From contig JAFGFJ010000006.1 of NCBI GenBank assembly GCA_016931155.1, positions 434,001 to 498,000 on the forward strand: a stretch of 64,000 bases of DNA. Reading direction: 5' to 3'. This document shows positions 33,482 to 42,327 of the stretch, piece by piece (within the stretch, counting starts at the first letter, position 1; each line of letters opens with the position of its first letter). Source of the stretch: Candidatus Dojkabacteria bacterium (GTDB taxonomy: Bacteria; Patescibacteria; Dojkabacteria; B142; JAFGFJ01). The position numbers were made by a program, and so were the translations under genes. The notes beneath the pieces are model-generated. The model ran no database searches and was not told the origin of the DNA. It saw only the letters and a program-made list of their open reading frames with translations.

Positions 33482-34378
33482 ATGGAACAATCTAAATTAA
33501 CTCAATTGGCAATCTTATCGGTCACTCTACTTTCAGTCGCGTCATGCAAGCCAGGAGTGACTGAAACCTCTACACCTGACACTCCGAGAATTTGCGGTTT
33601 TCATCTTCGCACAAATGATTTGTCTGATTATCTTGAAAGCAAAGGGGCAAAGCTGATACACGGGGAAACAATTATGTTAAATGATCAATCAAGTCTTGAT
33701 GTTCTAAACTATTCTCCCGACATGGTGATTAATTCAGAATTCATAAAAAATTATTATTTGTTTTTGGATAGTATTCTGGAAGATATTCAAGGTAATTTTT
33801 TCTATCAAGACTTACAAGTAGAAGCAGGAAAAAATTTTGGGACCAATTCTGATTTTAATTTGATCCAAGAGAGAGTAAATCTACCAGACTCTAAAATGGT
33901 CGTTATCTCCTCCATACCAGATCTGGCTCTTGAGCGTTGTTATGCAGATGATGTCTCGGGTTACACAACAGACGTTGTAAATAGTAATTCAGAAGATAAA
34001 ACCCGAATGAGTTTTGTTCTTGCATCAAACTCTAAGGCTTCAGTATATACATTGGCAACGGAGCTGTGTCAGCAGTTTTTTGACCCGATTCAATGGCTTC
34101 CGTCTGCTGAAAATCCGGAGACAACGGGTTTACAGGAGGGCGTATGTAATTCACTCGGACTCGCAGTGACCTTGATTGATATAAATAGCGAATCAGGTTC
34201 AAGTGAAGGAAAAGAAGAAATTTATGCCAGATATTTAAATGAAGTAGAAAAATGGTATGTAAGGAATAATACCGGGGAAACCTATTTAACCCCAGCTATA
34301 ACAAAAAAGGGATTTTTTGCGCTCGTTGATTTGATGGCGGTGTTCAAGAGTCCTCTGAAACTAATTGAAAATCAGTAG
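33482..34378 (+). CDS. Predicted lipoprotein, unknown function
   Basis: The 298-residue product begins with a short basic start, a hydrophobic stretch and the lipobox-like LSVASC, with the lipidated Cys at residue 22, so it should be a membrane-attached lipoprotein. The mature part has six further Cys, which fits the DsbA-like enzyme encoded at 5428. No catalytic motif is evident. The gene stands alone. Confidence 0.65.
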   Translation: MEQSKLTQLAILSVTLLSVASCKPGVTETSTPDTPRICGFHLRTNDLSDYLESKGAKLIHGETIMLNDQSSLDVLNYSPDMVINSEFIKNYYLFLDSILEDIQGNFFYQDLQVEAGKNFGTNSDFNLIQERVNLPDSKMVVISSIPDLALERCYADDVSGYTTDVVNSNSEDKTRMSFVLASNSKASVYTLATELCQQFFDPIQWLPSAENPETTGLQEGVCNSLGLAVTLIDINSESGSSEGKEEIYARYLNEVEKWYVRNNTGETYLTPAITKKGFFALVDLMAVFKSPLKLIENQ

Positions 34379-34551
34379 TCCGCTTTAATCCCTTCTTTCC
34401 ATAAGTTCATGTTGCCATTAATCTCTCTGTACTTATCATTTCAGTTGTATACTTAAAAACTATACTATATCTGTCATTCTAGCAGTTTTGTCGCATTTTT
34501 AATGGGAATAAAGCGTAGTACTTATTTAGATGTGCGCGCCACTGTGCAACC

Positions 34552-34800
34552 ATGTCAGGTTGGCACAGTAAGGTCAAAATGGAAAAAACCATGAGAGAAT
34601 TGATTTTGGAATATGAAGAGATGAGAGAAATTACCCTACAAGATGAAACAAAGAAAGTAGCTTTTATGTCAATGTTGGCGCATGCTCTGGATAGAGGGGA
34701 TTCTTACTTTTTCCATTATACCTACTCAAAAATTACCTCTCAAGTTACTCGTGATTATAGAAAACTATTTGATTCAAGTGGAAGGTCTGTGATGGATTAG
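34552..34800 (+). CDS. Small hypothetical protein
   Basis: The 82-residue frame encodes a mostly helical, charged peptide (MRELILEYEEMREITLQDE) with no known motif. An internal ATG at 34579 could be the start. No clear ribosome site. It lies between unrelated genes and may be a genuine orphan or a chance frame. Confidence 0.4.
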   Translation: MSGWHSKVKMEKTMRELILEYEEMREITLQDETKKVAFMSMLAHALDRGDSYFFHYTYSKITSQVTRDYRKLFDSSGRSVMD

Positions 34801-34916
34801 AATGGCGATGCGGTGCTAGTGAACCTTGATAGTTCAGTTCTGATAGTATTTTGTAAATTCGCTTCAGTATAATATTAAATTGAATAACTCCCTAAATTCT
34901 CAGTACATTTATTGTT

Positions 34917-35210
34917 ATGGAGCCAACGAATTGTAAATTAGTTGAAATGGGTATTGTAGAAGAAGCGGAGGATGAAAATGGGTGCAAAGTTAAGGCTGTT
35001 CAAGTGGCAGTAGAAGAACAATCGCTTGAAGGGCTGCAATTTGTTTGCGAGAGCTGCGGAGCGGATTGCAAACTCAGTATAAGAAAAGTGTTTTTTGGGG
35101 GAGCAAATAGAGTACTAAGTAATACAGGTTTCCTCGCAATTGTGATTAATAGAAAACCAGTGAGTACTCCTGAAGGAAATAACGAGGGGAACCTGTCTAT
35201 ATTTACATGA
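34917..35210 (+). CDS. Small Cys-containing hypothetical protein
   Basis: The 97 residues include CESCGADC in the middle, a possible half zinc site, and an upstream single Cys pair too scattered to call a finger. No family is recognised. Its stop lies 2 nt from the end of the convergent peptidase gene, typical of the tight packing here. A TATAAT at 34868-34873 is a possible -10. Confidence 0.45.
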   Translation: MEPTNCKLVEMGIVEEAEDENGCKVKAVQVAVEEQSLEGLQFVCESCGADCKLSIRKVFFGGANRVLSNTGFLAIVINRKPVSTPEGNNEGNLSIFT

Positions 35211-35212
35211 GC

Positions 35213-36163
35213 TTAGATTCTGGAGAATTTCTCGATATACTCCAATAATTTCTCAGTTATTCCTGAATCTGCCGAGCTGTGTCCTGCGACAGGCACAATA
35301 TGGAAATCAGCCTCTGGCCAGGCTTTATGAAGATCCCAGGCGGTCCTTACTGGACATATTATGTCGTATCTTCCTTGTATGATGACTCCGGGAATACCCT
35401 TAAGCTTTGAAGCGTTTTTTATAAGCTGTCCTTCCTTCAGAAATCCGCGGTTTATGTCATAGTGTGCATATACCAGATTTGAATTAACAATTTCTTTATT
35501 ATCTGTTTCCTCCTCTTTTTTGTTTTCTTCCGGTAGAAGCTGCATGATACTGTCTTCCCATTCTGATATTGCTTTTGAGTATTTAAGTTTTTCTTTTCCT
35601 GTGCCTTTAAGAACTCTTTTTATAAGATAATCCATTGGGTTGTCCCTGTATTTCTTGGGTGTAGCTTTGACCAGCTTTTCCCATGCGTCCGGAAAAATCT
35701 CACTTGCTCCGAAATTATTGAACCAGTTGAGTTCCTTTTTTCTAAATGTAAATACTCCTCTTAGTATCAGAGCTGTGGCCCTCTTAGGGTATTTTTCAGT
35801 ATAGGCAAGTGCAAGTGTGCTTCCCCAACTTCCACCGTGGATGTGCCATTTTTCTATTCCGAGCGATTCTCTGATTTTTTCCATATCTTCCACAAGATTC
35901 CATATTGTGTTTTCTCTGATTTCTCCTTGAGGTGTGCTTCTTCCGCATCCTCTTTGGTCGAAAAGTATTATCCTGTACTTTTTAGGATTGTAAAATTTGC
36001 GATTTTTCGGTTTTGCCCAGGCTCCTGGACCTCCGTGCAGATGAATTATTGGTTTACCCTTCGGATTTCCGGACTCTTCAACATAAAGGGTGTGAATTTT
36101 TGAAACTTTTAATCGATGTGTCTTATATGGTTCTTTTTGTGCAAATAACGAGTATTTTTTCAT
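35213..36163 (-). CDS. pip: Proline iminopeptidase-like alpha/beta hydrolase
   Basis: The S33 peptidase family removes N-terminal proline. The oxyanion motif HGGPG, FDQRGCGRS and the nucleophile elbow GGSWGS (S112) are exact. The Asp (D267 in GRYDIICP) and His (H295 in VAGHSS) complete the triad. 316 residues is the usual length. There is no signal peptide, so it is cytoplasmic, presumably ending the degradation of imported or unfolded peptides. A TATAAT on the minus strand (36192-36187) lies about 24 nt before the ATG. Confidence 0.92.
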   Translation of the reverse strand: MKKYSLFAQKEPYKTHRLKVSKIHTLYVEESGNPKGKPIIHLHGGPGAWAKPKNRKFYNPKKYRIILFDQRGCGRSTPQGEIRENTIWNLVEDMEKIRESLGIEKWHIHGGSWGSTLALAYTEKYPKRATALILRGVFTFRKKELNWFNNFGASEIFPDAWEKLVKATPKKYRDNPMDYLIKRVLKGTGKEKLKYSKAISEWEDSIMQLLPEENKKEEETDNKEIVNSNLVYAHYDINRGFLKEGQLIKNASKLKGIPGVIIQGRYDIICPVRTAWDLHKAWPEADFHIVPVAGHSSADSGITEKLLEYIEKFSRI

Positions 36164-36225
36164 AATTCTGGTTGTTTACTAGGTAGATTATAGAGGACTT
36201 CCTTTGCAAAGTGAAAATGCTCAGC

Positions 36226-36231
36226 TATACT
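36226..36231 (+). promoter_or_regulatory. -10 element for leaderless hydrolase gene
   Basis: TTGCAA (36204-36209), 16-bp spacer, TATACT (36226-36231), 6 nt, ATG 36238. This spacing decides the start: an upstream in-frame ATG at 36211 lies before the -10 and would not be transcribed. Confidence 0.5.
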
Positions 36232-36237
36232 GATTTT

Positions 36238-36768
36238 ATGAAATACTTACTCCTTCCAGGTTTTTCTGAGAAAAACAAGAAGTGGACTGAAGAAGTGAAA
36301 AATGAATTCGTGAAGTTTGGAATTGCATTTGAGGTAGTGGAGTGGAATCATTGGGAAAGCGGGAACGATGAAGATTTTGAACTCAGAGAAGAAGTTAATC
36401 AAGTTGTTGAAATGCTTGAAAAGGGAGACAGGCATGAAGGGCTTGTTATTCTTGCCAAATCAATTGGCTCTCTTGTAGCAGTAAATATTGTTCACAATTT
36501 TTCAGAGAGGATCGAAAAACTGTTACTTATGGGAATTCCCTACAGAAGTCTCAGTGAGAGTGCTAAAAAAGCTTTTGAAGTTCTTGGAAGTCTTCCTCCA
36601 GAAATAGTTAAAGTTTTGCAAAATTCCCAGGATCCCCTTGGAAGCTATAAGTCAGTCAAGGAATTTGTCTCAAGTATTGATCCTGAAATAGAGGTAAAAA
36701 TGCTACTCAGGGAAGATCATTACTATCCGTTCAACGAAGTGATGATGAAGCTGATAAGAGACATTTGA
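36238..36768 (+). CDS. Small alpha/beta hydrolase
   Basis: The 176-residue protein starts with the strand-loop YLLLPGFSEK, has a nucleophile elbow AKSIGS (S75, Ala replacing the first Gly of GxSxG), and plausible Asp132 and His161 (EDHYYPF). Small hydrolases of this kind (RBBP9/YdeN-like) have unclear substrates. The start is fixed by the promoter at 36204-36231. It is divergent from the proline iminopeptidase gene with 74 nt between them. Confidence 0.75.
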   Translation: MKYLLLPGFSEKNKKWTEEVKNEFVKFGIAFEVVEWNHWESGNDEDFELREEVNQVVEMLEKGDRHEGLVILAKSIGSLVAVNIVHNFSERIEKLLLMGIPYRSLSESAKKAFEVLGSLPPEIVKVLQNSQDPLGSYKSVKEFVSSIDPEIEVKMLLREDHYYPFNEVMMKLIRDI

Positions 36769-36886
36769 TGCTAATTTGCTTCCATCTTTTGAGTTTTCTT
36801 TGACTTCTGGTTTTCAGATGGAGTAAATCAAAATATTGCTGATTTCAAGCTATTCAATACAAAGTACTTTCTGTTAATATTAATCC

Positions 36887-37849
36887 ATGAAATTTCCACT
36901 AATTAAGGTTTTTTCTATCAAAAATAAGAAGGAGTTGAAGAGGATCGCTGTAAAGCTTCTTACTCTTGTTTTGTCATTTGTAGTTATTTACCTTCTAAAA
37001 TTACTATTGACAAAAGTCTCTTTCACCGACTCTATAGATCTGGCAGATCCTGATTACATTCCAAGGGAGCTTGTGGATTTTGATATTGAACGACGTACTT
37101 ACGCATTTCTAGGTTTTTTGGTATTTTTCGCAATGATTGCTGTGATCATCGGGAGATGGCAGGGCTTTGCCTCAATCATTGGTCTTATTCTTAGTGCCTT
37201 TACGATTTATGAGCTGATGGTTCCCTTAATACTCAAAGGTTGGCATCCAATACCATTGACATTCTTTTGTGGCGTCATAATAATAACAACGACTATTTTT
37301 ATCTCTCATGGGGTGAACAAAAAAACGGTCGTAGCCCTTTCAGGTAGTTTTTTTAGTCTCTTTACGATTCTTGCCATTAGCATGGTGTTTAGATCACTAC
37401 TTCAGATTTCAGGGTATAGTTCTGAGGACACTTTCTATCTCCTGAGTATGAGCCAACTTGATTTTGATATGGGATCGGTGCTCATCTCTGGAGTTATTTT
37501 AAGCGGAATAGGAATTCTTGATGACATTACACTGACTCAGGCATCGGTAGTTCATGAATTGAGCAAGGCTAACTCTCATCTGGACACGAGAAAACTGTAT
37601 TCGAAGGCGATGAATGTGGGAAAGGATCATGCGGCGGCGGCCATCAATTCTATTTTCTGGATATATGCCGCTTCTTCTTTACCTCTTCTTCTGCTGGCAA
37701 GCTATGATTTTGCTGAGCCACATGATTTTCTCTACAATGGGTCATTTATGGAAGATGCATTGAGAACCGTCTCAGCAAGTATAGGGCTGATGTTTGCTAT
37801 TCCGCTGACTACAATTCTTGCGGCACTGGTCTACAGTAAGAGGAAGTAA
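36887..37849 (+). CDS. YibE/F family integral membrane protein, second copy
   Basis: The 320-residue protein has one membrane segment near 23-43, a short extracytoplasmic loop (about 45-75), then about seven further hydrophobic segments. The YibE/F signature appears as GILDDITLTQASVVHEL near 207-223. Compared with the copy at 3900-5081 it lacks most of the extracytoplasmic domain. Keeping two such proteins in what looks like a small genome suggests they matter or work together. The substrate is unknown. Confidence 0.85.
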   Translation: MKFPLIKVFSIKNKKELKRIAVKLLTLVLSFVVIYLLKLLLTKVSFTDSIDLADPDYIPRELVDFDIERRTYAFLGFLVFFAMIAVIIGRWQGFASIIGLILSAFTIYELMVPLILKGWHPIPLTFFCGVIIITTTIFISHGVNKKTVVALSGSFFSLFTILAISMVFRSLLQISGYSSEDTFYLLSMSQLDFDMGSVLISGVILSGIGILDDITLTQASVVHELSKANSHLDTRKLYSKAMNVGKDHAAAAINSIFWIYAASSLPLLLLASYDFAEPHDFLYNGSFMEDALRTVSASIGLMFAIPLTTILAALVYSKRK

Positions 37850-37999
37850 CATACTTTTTCATTTCTGCTATGCTCTCTATTTTTCCAGGCTCGACTTTGC
37901 TGTACTGTGTTCACGCTTTGTTTTGTACGTTACACTACAATTCTGCTGTGCTGTTTTTTGCTACGCTACCTTTTGTTCTCCTGCGCCAGCTCAGTCCTG
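37850..37999. other. Low-complexity convergent spacer
   Basis: The 150 bp between convergent genes are pyrimidine-rich on the plus strand with recurring TGCTGT/TGCTAT/TGCTAC words. Frames that stay open here on the plus strand continue into the deacetylase gene and are its shadows. No terminator hairpin is obvious. Confidence 0.4.
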
Positions 38000-39394
38000 T
38001 TACTCCTGGTCACCTGCTCTGGCTTCGTCTGCTTCCCAGGCGGGCAGGATCTGTTCAAGTGTGCTATAGATGACTGGTCCCTGATCTTTAGAGAACAGGT
38101 GTTGATCTATGTCACTATACAATTTCTCAAGCTTCGGTTTATCAATGTTGAACCAGTGTGGATGAGTTAGAAAGTTTATGCATCTTCTGGTATCAAGAAT
38201 CCCGTTTCCAAGATTGTCATTGAAGGCGATGAGCATTTCTTCATAAGTATAGGTATAGGAATCTCGACCATTATTCGGAAATTCCCATATCTTAAGATTT
38301 GGAGCAGGTTTGTCTGAATTTAAGTTTATCTCTGAGGGGTGGTAGGGAAGAGTTCTGGGTCCCAGACTCCAATTACTTGGTACGGGAGAATCTGCATCTC
38401 CCCATGCTCTTCCGTCACGACCGGAAGTGTCGATCTTAAATCCGACTGCCTCCATTGCCTTGAGGTTATCAAGATTGGCGAACCAGCCTCCAGCTCTGAA
38501 GGATACCGGAGTTCCAAGCCCATGTGCCTGGAATTGTTTTATACCCCAGTCGAGAATCTGTTTTGTTTCTTCGTAAGTGTACTCAGACATTGGTACATCT
38601 CTTCCATTTCCGTATTTTCTCCAGGCATTTGTTGTTCTGGGTGTCACTCCAGCGGCTCTTACCATATCGAACCACATATGCATGTGCATAGCTATCTCAT
38701 CTCCGAATTTTGCTTTTCTATCAAGTACCCAGTTTGTCCAGAAGTTGTAGTTGGCAGGACCAAATGCAGTGTAGATTCTCGGATTGAACATATGAGTCAT
38801 TGGCATATTGTGATGATCCTTACTTAGTTGATCCATCTGGTTCAAAAAGGTGTTCGATACATCCATTCCTTCCCAGTCTATTGTCCATGCTGAGTATAGA
38901 GCGTATGAAATATTTATTTCTACGGGCGTGCTTTTTACTTCTGATACGTTACTTCCTTCCTTTGGTATTGCTCCGATCAGTTTGTATTTACCTGGTGTGA
39001 TATTTGTACTGTCAATAATTCCTTCATAGGTATTGTCTGAAGTCTTTTCCATGTTACCTGAAAAATCGGTATCCTCAAGCCTCCATTTCATATCAAGGTC
39101 TTTATCTATGTAGGCGTCTGTAACTGTAACACTGAACTTTGCTTGATTCTCTCCGTTCTTAAACTCAACACCTTTGAGTATCCATTTTCTGCTTGTTGCT
39201 CCGGTAAATTCATACACATCTTTCTTTTTGTTTGACTTATACTGTTCGACCGATTCGCCTTTCGGGACAAGAGAAAAAACCCCTGCACATACAGCGGCTA
39301 TAAAAATCAGTAAAGTAAAAAAAGGTAGGACGTCTCTGAAAAAGTTTGTTTTTCTTCTCGCTGGTTTTTGATTTCTTGAAGTGAAGGTTTCCAT
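38000..39394 (-). CDS. Membrane-anchored polysaccharide-deacetylase-like protein
   Basis: The 464 residues comprise an N-terminal anchor (about 24-44), a beta-rich domain (about 60-165; PGKYKLIGAIPKEG) that looks like an Ig-type module, and a C-terminal domain with DWEGMD, DEIAMHMHMW, FRAGGWFAN and LTHPHWF. This order resembles NodB-like deacetylases (Asp, metal His-x-His, Arg-Ala-Gly). The exact enzyme class is uncertain. It would act on glycans outside the cell. TATAAT (39407-39402) lies 7 nt before the ATG. Confidence 0.75.
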   Translation of the reverse strand: METFTSRNQKPARRKTNFFRDVLPFFTLLIFIAAVCAGVFSLVPKGESVEQYKSNKKKDVYEFTGATSRKWILKGVEFKNGENQAKFSVTVTDAYIDKDLDMKWRLEDTDFSGNMEKTSDNTYEGIIDSTNITPGKYKLIGAIPKEGSNVSEVKSTPVEINISYALYSAWTIDWEGMDVSNTFLNQMDQLSKDHHNMPMTHMFNPRIYTAFGPANYNFWTNWVLDRKAKFGDEIAMHMHMWFDMVRAAGVTPRTTNAWRKYGNGRDVPMSEYTYEETKQILDWGIKQFQAHGLGTPVSFRAGGWFANLDNLKAMEAVGFKIDTSGRDGRAWGDADSPVPSNWSLGPRTLPYHPSEINLNSDKPAPNLKIWEFPNNGRDSYTYTYEEMLIAFNDNLGNGILDTRRCINFLTHPHWFNIDKPKLEKLYSDIDQHLFSKDQGPVIYSTLEQILPAWEADEARAGDQE

Positions 39395-39401
39395 ATAAAT
39401 A

Positions 39402-39407
39402 ATTATA
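39402..39407 (-). promoter_or_regulatory. -10 element for leaderless deacetylase-like gene
   Basis: TATAAT on the minus strand ending 7 nt before the ATG at 39394; no ribosome site. Confidence 0.4.
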
Positions 39408-39489
39408 CTTCATTCCTGCAAAAATGAGCAATTTTTGATATAATCCATACCACACTTATTATAGAGATACTAATTATTAACATTAGTGT

Positions 39490-39789
39490 ATGAAAGTAGA
39501 CAAACATGTTGATTCCACAGAAGTGGAAAACCTTTTAAAAGCTATCTTAAAGCTCAGAAATATTAACGAAGCAAAAAAGTTTTTTAGAGATTTGATGACA
39601 GTACCTGAGATTAAGTCTTTTGCAGGCAGATGGAAATCAGCAAGAATGCTGGATGAGGGAATTTCGTACAAGGAAATTGAAAAGGAAACGGGAATCAGCA
39701 GTGCGACAATAGCAAGAGTCAGTCAATGGCTTAACTACGGAATGGATGGTTATAGACTGGTTTTAGACAGGGTGAAAAAGAATAAATAA
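39490..39789 (+). CDS. TrpR/YerC-family HTH protein
   Basis: The 99 residues match the YerC/YecD branch of the TrpR-like family: KKFFRDLMTVPEIKSFAGRW followed by the helix-turn-helix ISYKEIEKETGISSATIARVSQWLNYG. YerC proteins are DNA-binding but their targets are unclear; there is no tryptophan operon in the window. A TATAAT at 39439-39444 is the likely -10. The gene ahead on the minus strand is divergent. Confidence 0.88.
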   Translation: MKVDKHVDSTEVENLLKAILKLRNINEAKKFFRDLMTVPEIKSFAGRWKSARMLDEGISYKEIEKETGISSATIARVSQWLNYGMDGYRLVLDRVKKNK

Positions 39790-39814
39790 ATAATTAATTA
39801 TTAATCTATTGCAA

Positions 39815-40273
39815 ATGCCTGAAGGAAAAATAACGGAAAAAATACGAGACTTATTGATTCCAGAAGAAATTTCCATAATGACCGATGAGTTCTGTCGTGC
39901 TACTGATATCTATAAAGCTCTTGGGCTGGCTTCAGGTGAACAGCAAGTATTCAGGGGTCAGTTTATTGCTTCACTATATCAGGCAATGCCTGGTAGGATT
40001 TTATCTTCATATGTTAATTCTGTTTTAGAGAAAAGGGTTGCTGACTTGTGTGACATAGAGATAGCCCAACTTGGGCTTAACTCTCCTCGCATAAGTTTTA
40101 TTCGTGCTTCAGCTATGTCTTTGGCATATGAATATTTTGAAGCATTAAATTGTGCAAATGAAAATAGTAAAGCAGTTGATTGGGCGGGGATACCAGAAAT
40201 TAATAATCGTGCTTTAGATAAAATTTTTCTTAGGATTGAAGTGGATAGCAATACAATTAAAGATCTTCAGTGA
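39815..40273 (+). CDS. Unrecognised helical protein
   Basis: From ATG 39815 the product is 152 residues, largely helical and soluble, with no motif I recognise. The frame opens two codons earlier at a TTG. It follows the TrpR-like gene by 25 nt and is probably on the same transcript, ending at the hairpin-T run near 40452. Function unknown. Confidence 0.5.
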   Translation: MPEGKITEKIRDLLIPEEISIMTDEFCRATDIYKALGLASGEQQVFRGQFIASLYQAMPGRILSSYVNSVLEKRVADLCDIEIAQLGLNSPRISFIRASAMSLAYEYFEALNCANENSKAVDWAGIPEINNRALDKIFLRIEVDSNTIKDLQ

Positions 40274-40451
40274 AATTTATTTTAATCTTAGAGATAAAGT
40301 TTTCTGTTGATGAAGCTATTTGAGTAGCTGTCTGTACGCTACAAAAATAGTAGTATTTATATTTGTGATTATGTTTACCAAATACGTATTGAAGCTGAGC
40401 CGATCATTGTACTTGTTTATATGAGGAATTGTTTTTTGTTTCTTCTTTCTT

Positions 40452-40476
40452 GCCGGTGTAAACCCGGTTTTTTTTT
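40452..40476 (+). terminator. Probable intrinsic terminator
   Basis: A short GCCGG/CCGGT stem (one G-U) with loop TGTAAAC is followed by nine T. It lies 180 nt after the 39815-40273 stop and just before a TATAAT (40481-40486) that probably serves hisS. Confidence 0.45.
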
Positions 40477-40536
40477 GTTTTATAATATCTGTGTTGACTA
40501 TGGTGTTTAATGAGAATTACTTTTAAAATAAACATT

Positions 40537-41835
40537 ATGAATAAGAATTTAATACAAGCCAGAACATTAAAGGGCTTCCGTGATTTTCTGGCGGATGAGC
40601 TCAATATGAGAAGAAAAATTTTCGGAATTTTTGAAGACATATTCGAGAAATATGGATATGAGCCTTTGGAAACTTCTAATCTGGAGTACTATGATATTCT
40701 TACAGGAAAATATGGTGAGGAAGAAAAATTGATATATAATTTTACTGACTTTGGGGGAAGAAGAGTTGGGATGAGGTATGATCTGACAGTCCCGACAGCG
40801 AGGGTGTATGCACAGTACAAAGATAAGTTGCCACTTCCATGGAAGAGGTACGCTATTCAGAAGGTTTGGAGGGCAGATAATACTCAAAAGGGAAGATATA
40901 GGGAATTCTATCAGATGGATGCAGATTCTATAGGGGTGGCTTCTATGATTTCTGATACTGAATTTATTGATATGGGAATTGAGATAATACAGCAATTGGG
41001 ATTTCAGGATTTTGAGGTGCAGATAAATAACAGGAAAATATTGAATGCTGTTGCCAAATATGCAGGAAGAGAAGACAAATTTGAAGACATTGTTTATGCA
41101 GTTGACAAATGGGAAAAAAGACCAGAAAAAGAAACCAGAGAGGATCTTTTGAATAGAGGATTAAGGGCAAAAGAAGTTGATAAAATTTTTGAGTGTATTG
41201 AGCTGGAGGTTGATGGCAATTATGAACAGCTTGATAATCTACAGGAGAAGTTTTTTAATATACCTGAAGGTCTTGAAGGGATAAAGGAGCTTAAAGAAAT
41301 ATTTAATCTTCTTCAGCAGAAGGACTTCTTGAAGTATAAGCCGACAATTTCCAGAGGGCTTGTGTATTATACTGGGCCGGTATGGGAGTGGGTGATTCTG
41401 GAAGGAGGAGTGGGTTCAATTGGTGGTTGCGGCAGATATGATAAATTGATTGGTTCAATGCTTGGAGAGGATATCCCTGCTACTGGTGGAAGTTTTGGAG
41501 TGGAACGCATAATCGAAGTAATGAAAGATAGAAATATGCTTCTTAAGGAAGACAAAAAAGAAGATTTACTGGTCACAATTTTCAATGAAGAGTACATCCA
41601 GAAAAGCTACGGGATAGCCACAGAAATCAGAAGGCAAGGTCTGACCGTAATACTATACCCCGATATCAAACCTCTAAAAAAACAACTTGAGTTTGCCGAT
41701 AAGAAATCTATTGATTGGGTGGTGATAATAGGTGAGGAGGAAGAAAAAGAAAATGTTGTAACTGTGAGGAATATGAAGAGTGGCGAGCAGAGAAAAGTGA
41801 AAGTGGGGCAGGTGAAAGATCTTGTGCAAAATTAG
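40537..41835 (+). CDS. hisS: Histidyl-tRNA synthetase
   Basis: Class II synthetase for tRNA-His. KGFRDFLADE at the start, motif 2 (YAIQKVWRADNTQKGRYREFYQMDADSIG), the histidine-binding GLVYYTGPVWEW, GGCGRYDKL and motif 3 (GGSFGVERI) are all present, followed by an anticodon-binding domain. ATG 40537 gives the usual start MNKNLIQARTLKGF and 432 residues; the in-frame ATG nine codons earlier is less likely. TATAAT at 40481-40486 could be the -10, giving a leader of about 45 nt. Confidence 0.95.
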   Translation: MNKNLIQARTLKGFRDFLADELNMRRKIFGIFEDIFEKYGYEPLETSNLEYYDILTGKYGEEEKLIYNFTDFGGRRVGMRYDLTVPTARVYAQYKDKLPLPWKRYAIQKVWRADNTQKGRYREFYQMDADSIGVASMISDTEFIDMGIEIIQQLGFQDFEVQINNRKILNAVAKYAGREDKFEDIVYAVDKWEKRPEKETREDLLNRGLRAKEVDKIFECIELEVDGNYEQLDNLQEKFFNIPEGLEGIKELKEIFNLLQQKDFLKYKPTISRGLVYYTGPVWEWVILEGGVGSIGGCGRYDKLIGSMLGEDIPATGGSFGVERIIEVMKDRNMLLKEDKKEDLLVTIFNEEYIQKSYGIATEIRRQGLTVILYPDIKPLKKQLEFADKKSIDWVVIIGEEEEKENVVTVRNMKSGEQRKVKVGQVKDLVQN

Positions 41836-41907
41836 TATCAGTAGTTATCTATGTCAGAAGATTTGTAAGGGAATGCTATAATACACAATAGTATTTATAT
41901 AAACATT

Positions 41908-42126
41908 ATGGAAGGAAACAAATATACGATAAGATCAACTGTTCCTGACCAAGAACTTGGAGGGGTCGAAGTAACTCCTGTGGAAGTGGCGGAGTTAGCG
42001 AATAGTATCGATAGGATGTTATCAGCGGTTCCTATTGATATTGATGGTGTTTTGGTTGGAGATATTGCAGATATGTTGCTTAGTATGTTGAGCGGTAAAT
42101 CCACAGGTGAAAATATTACACATTAG
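41908..42126 (+). CDS. Small acidic hypothetical protein
   Basis: The 72 residues are acidic, mixed strand-helix, with no recognised motif. A TATAAT (41877-41882) lies about 25 nt upstream and a hairpin with short T-run follows, so it looks like its own transcription unit, which supports a real gene. Confidence 0.45.
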   Translation: MEGNKYTIRSTVPDQELGGVEVTPVEVAELANSIDRMLSAVPIDIDGVLVGDIADMLLSMLSGKSTGENITH

Positions 42127-42129
42127 TAA

Positions 42130-42170
42130 ATTCCTGGTAAACGATCCTTTTTTCGTGGATCTGGAATTTT
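42130..42170 (+). terminator. Possible terminator after 41908-42126
   Basis: Nested stems ATTCC (42130-42134) / GGAAT (42163-42167) and GATCC (42143-42147) / GGATC (42157-42161), ending in TTTT. The bulges are large, so the call is weak. Confidence 0.3.
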
Positions 42171-42327
42171 AATGTTTTAGCTATTTTTTTCACTCGGAAA
42201 TACTTACCGAATAACACAATTGTTGGGAAAAATATTATTTAAAATTCTCACCGCTAACTTACTTCCCAATTTGTCTGAAGTGTGCTTTAATGGAAATTGT
42301 GTATTTTGCACATGTTATGTCTCGAAA

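Noticed and set aside
37818..38170. Three overlapping plus-strand frames rich in Cys, Leu and Phe
   Set aside because: They run antisense into the deacetylase-like gene, have no ribosome site or family, and use pyrimidine-rich codons; they are shadows and spacer.
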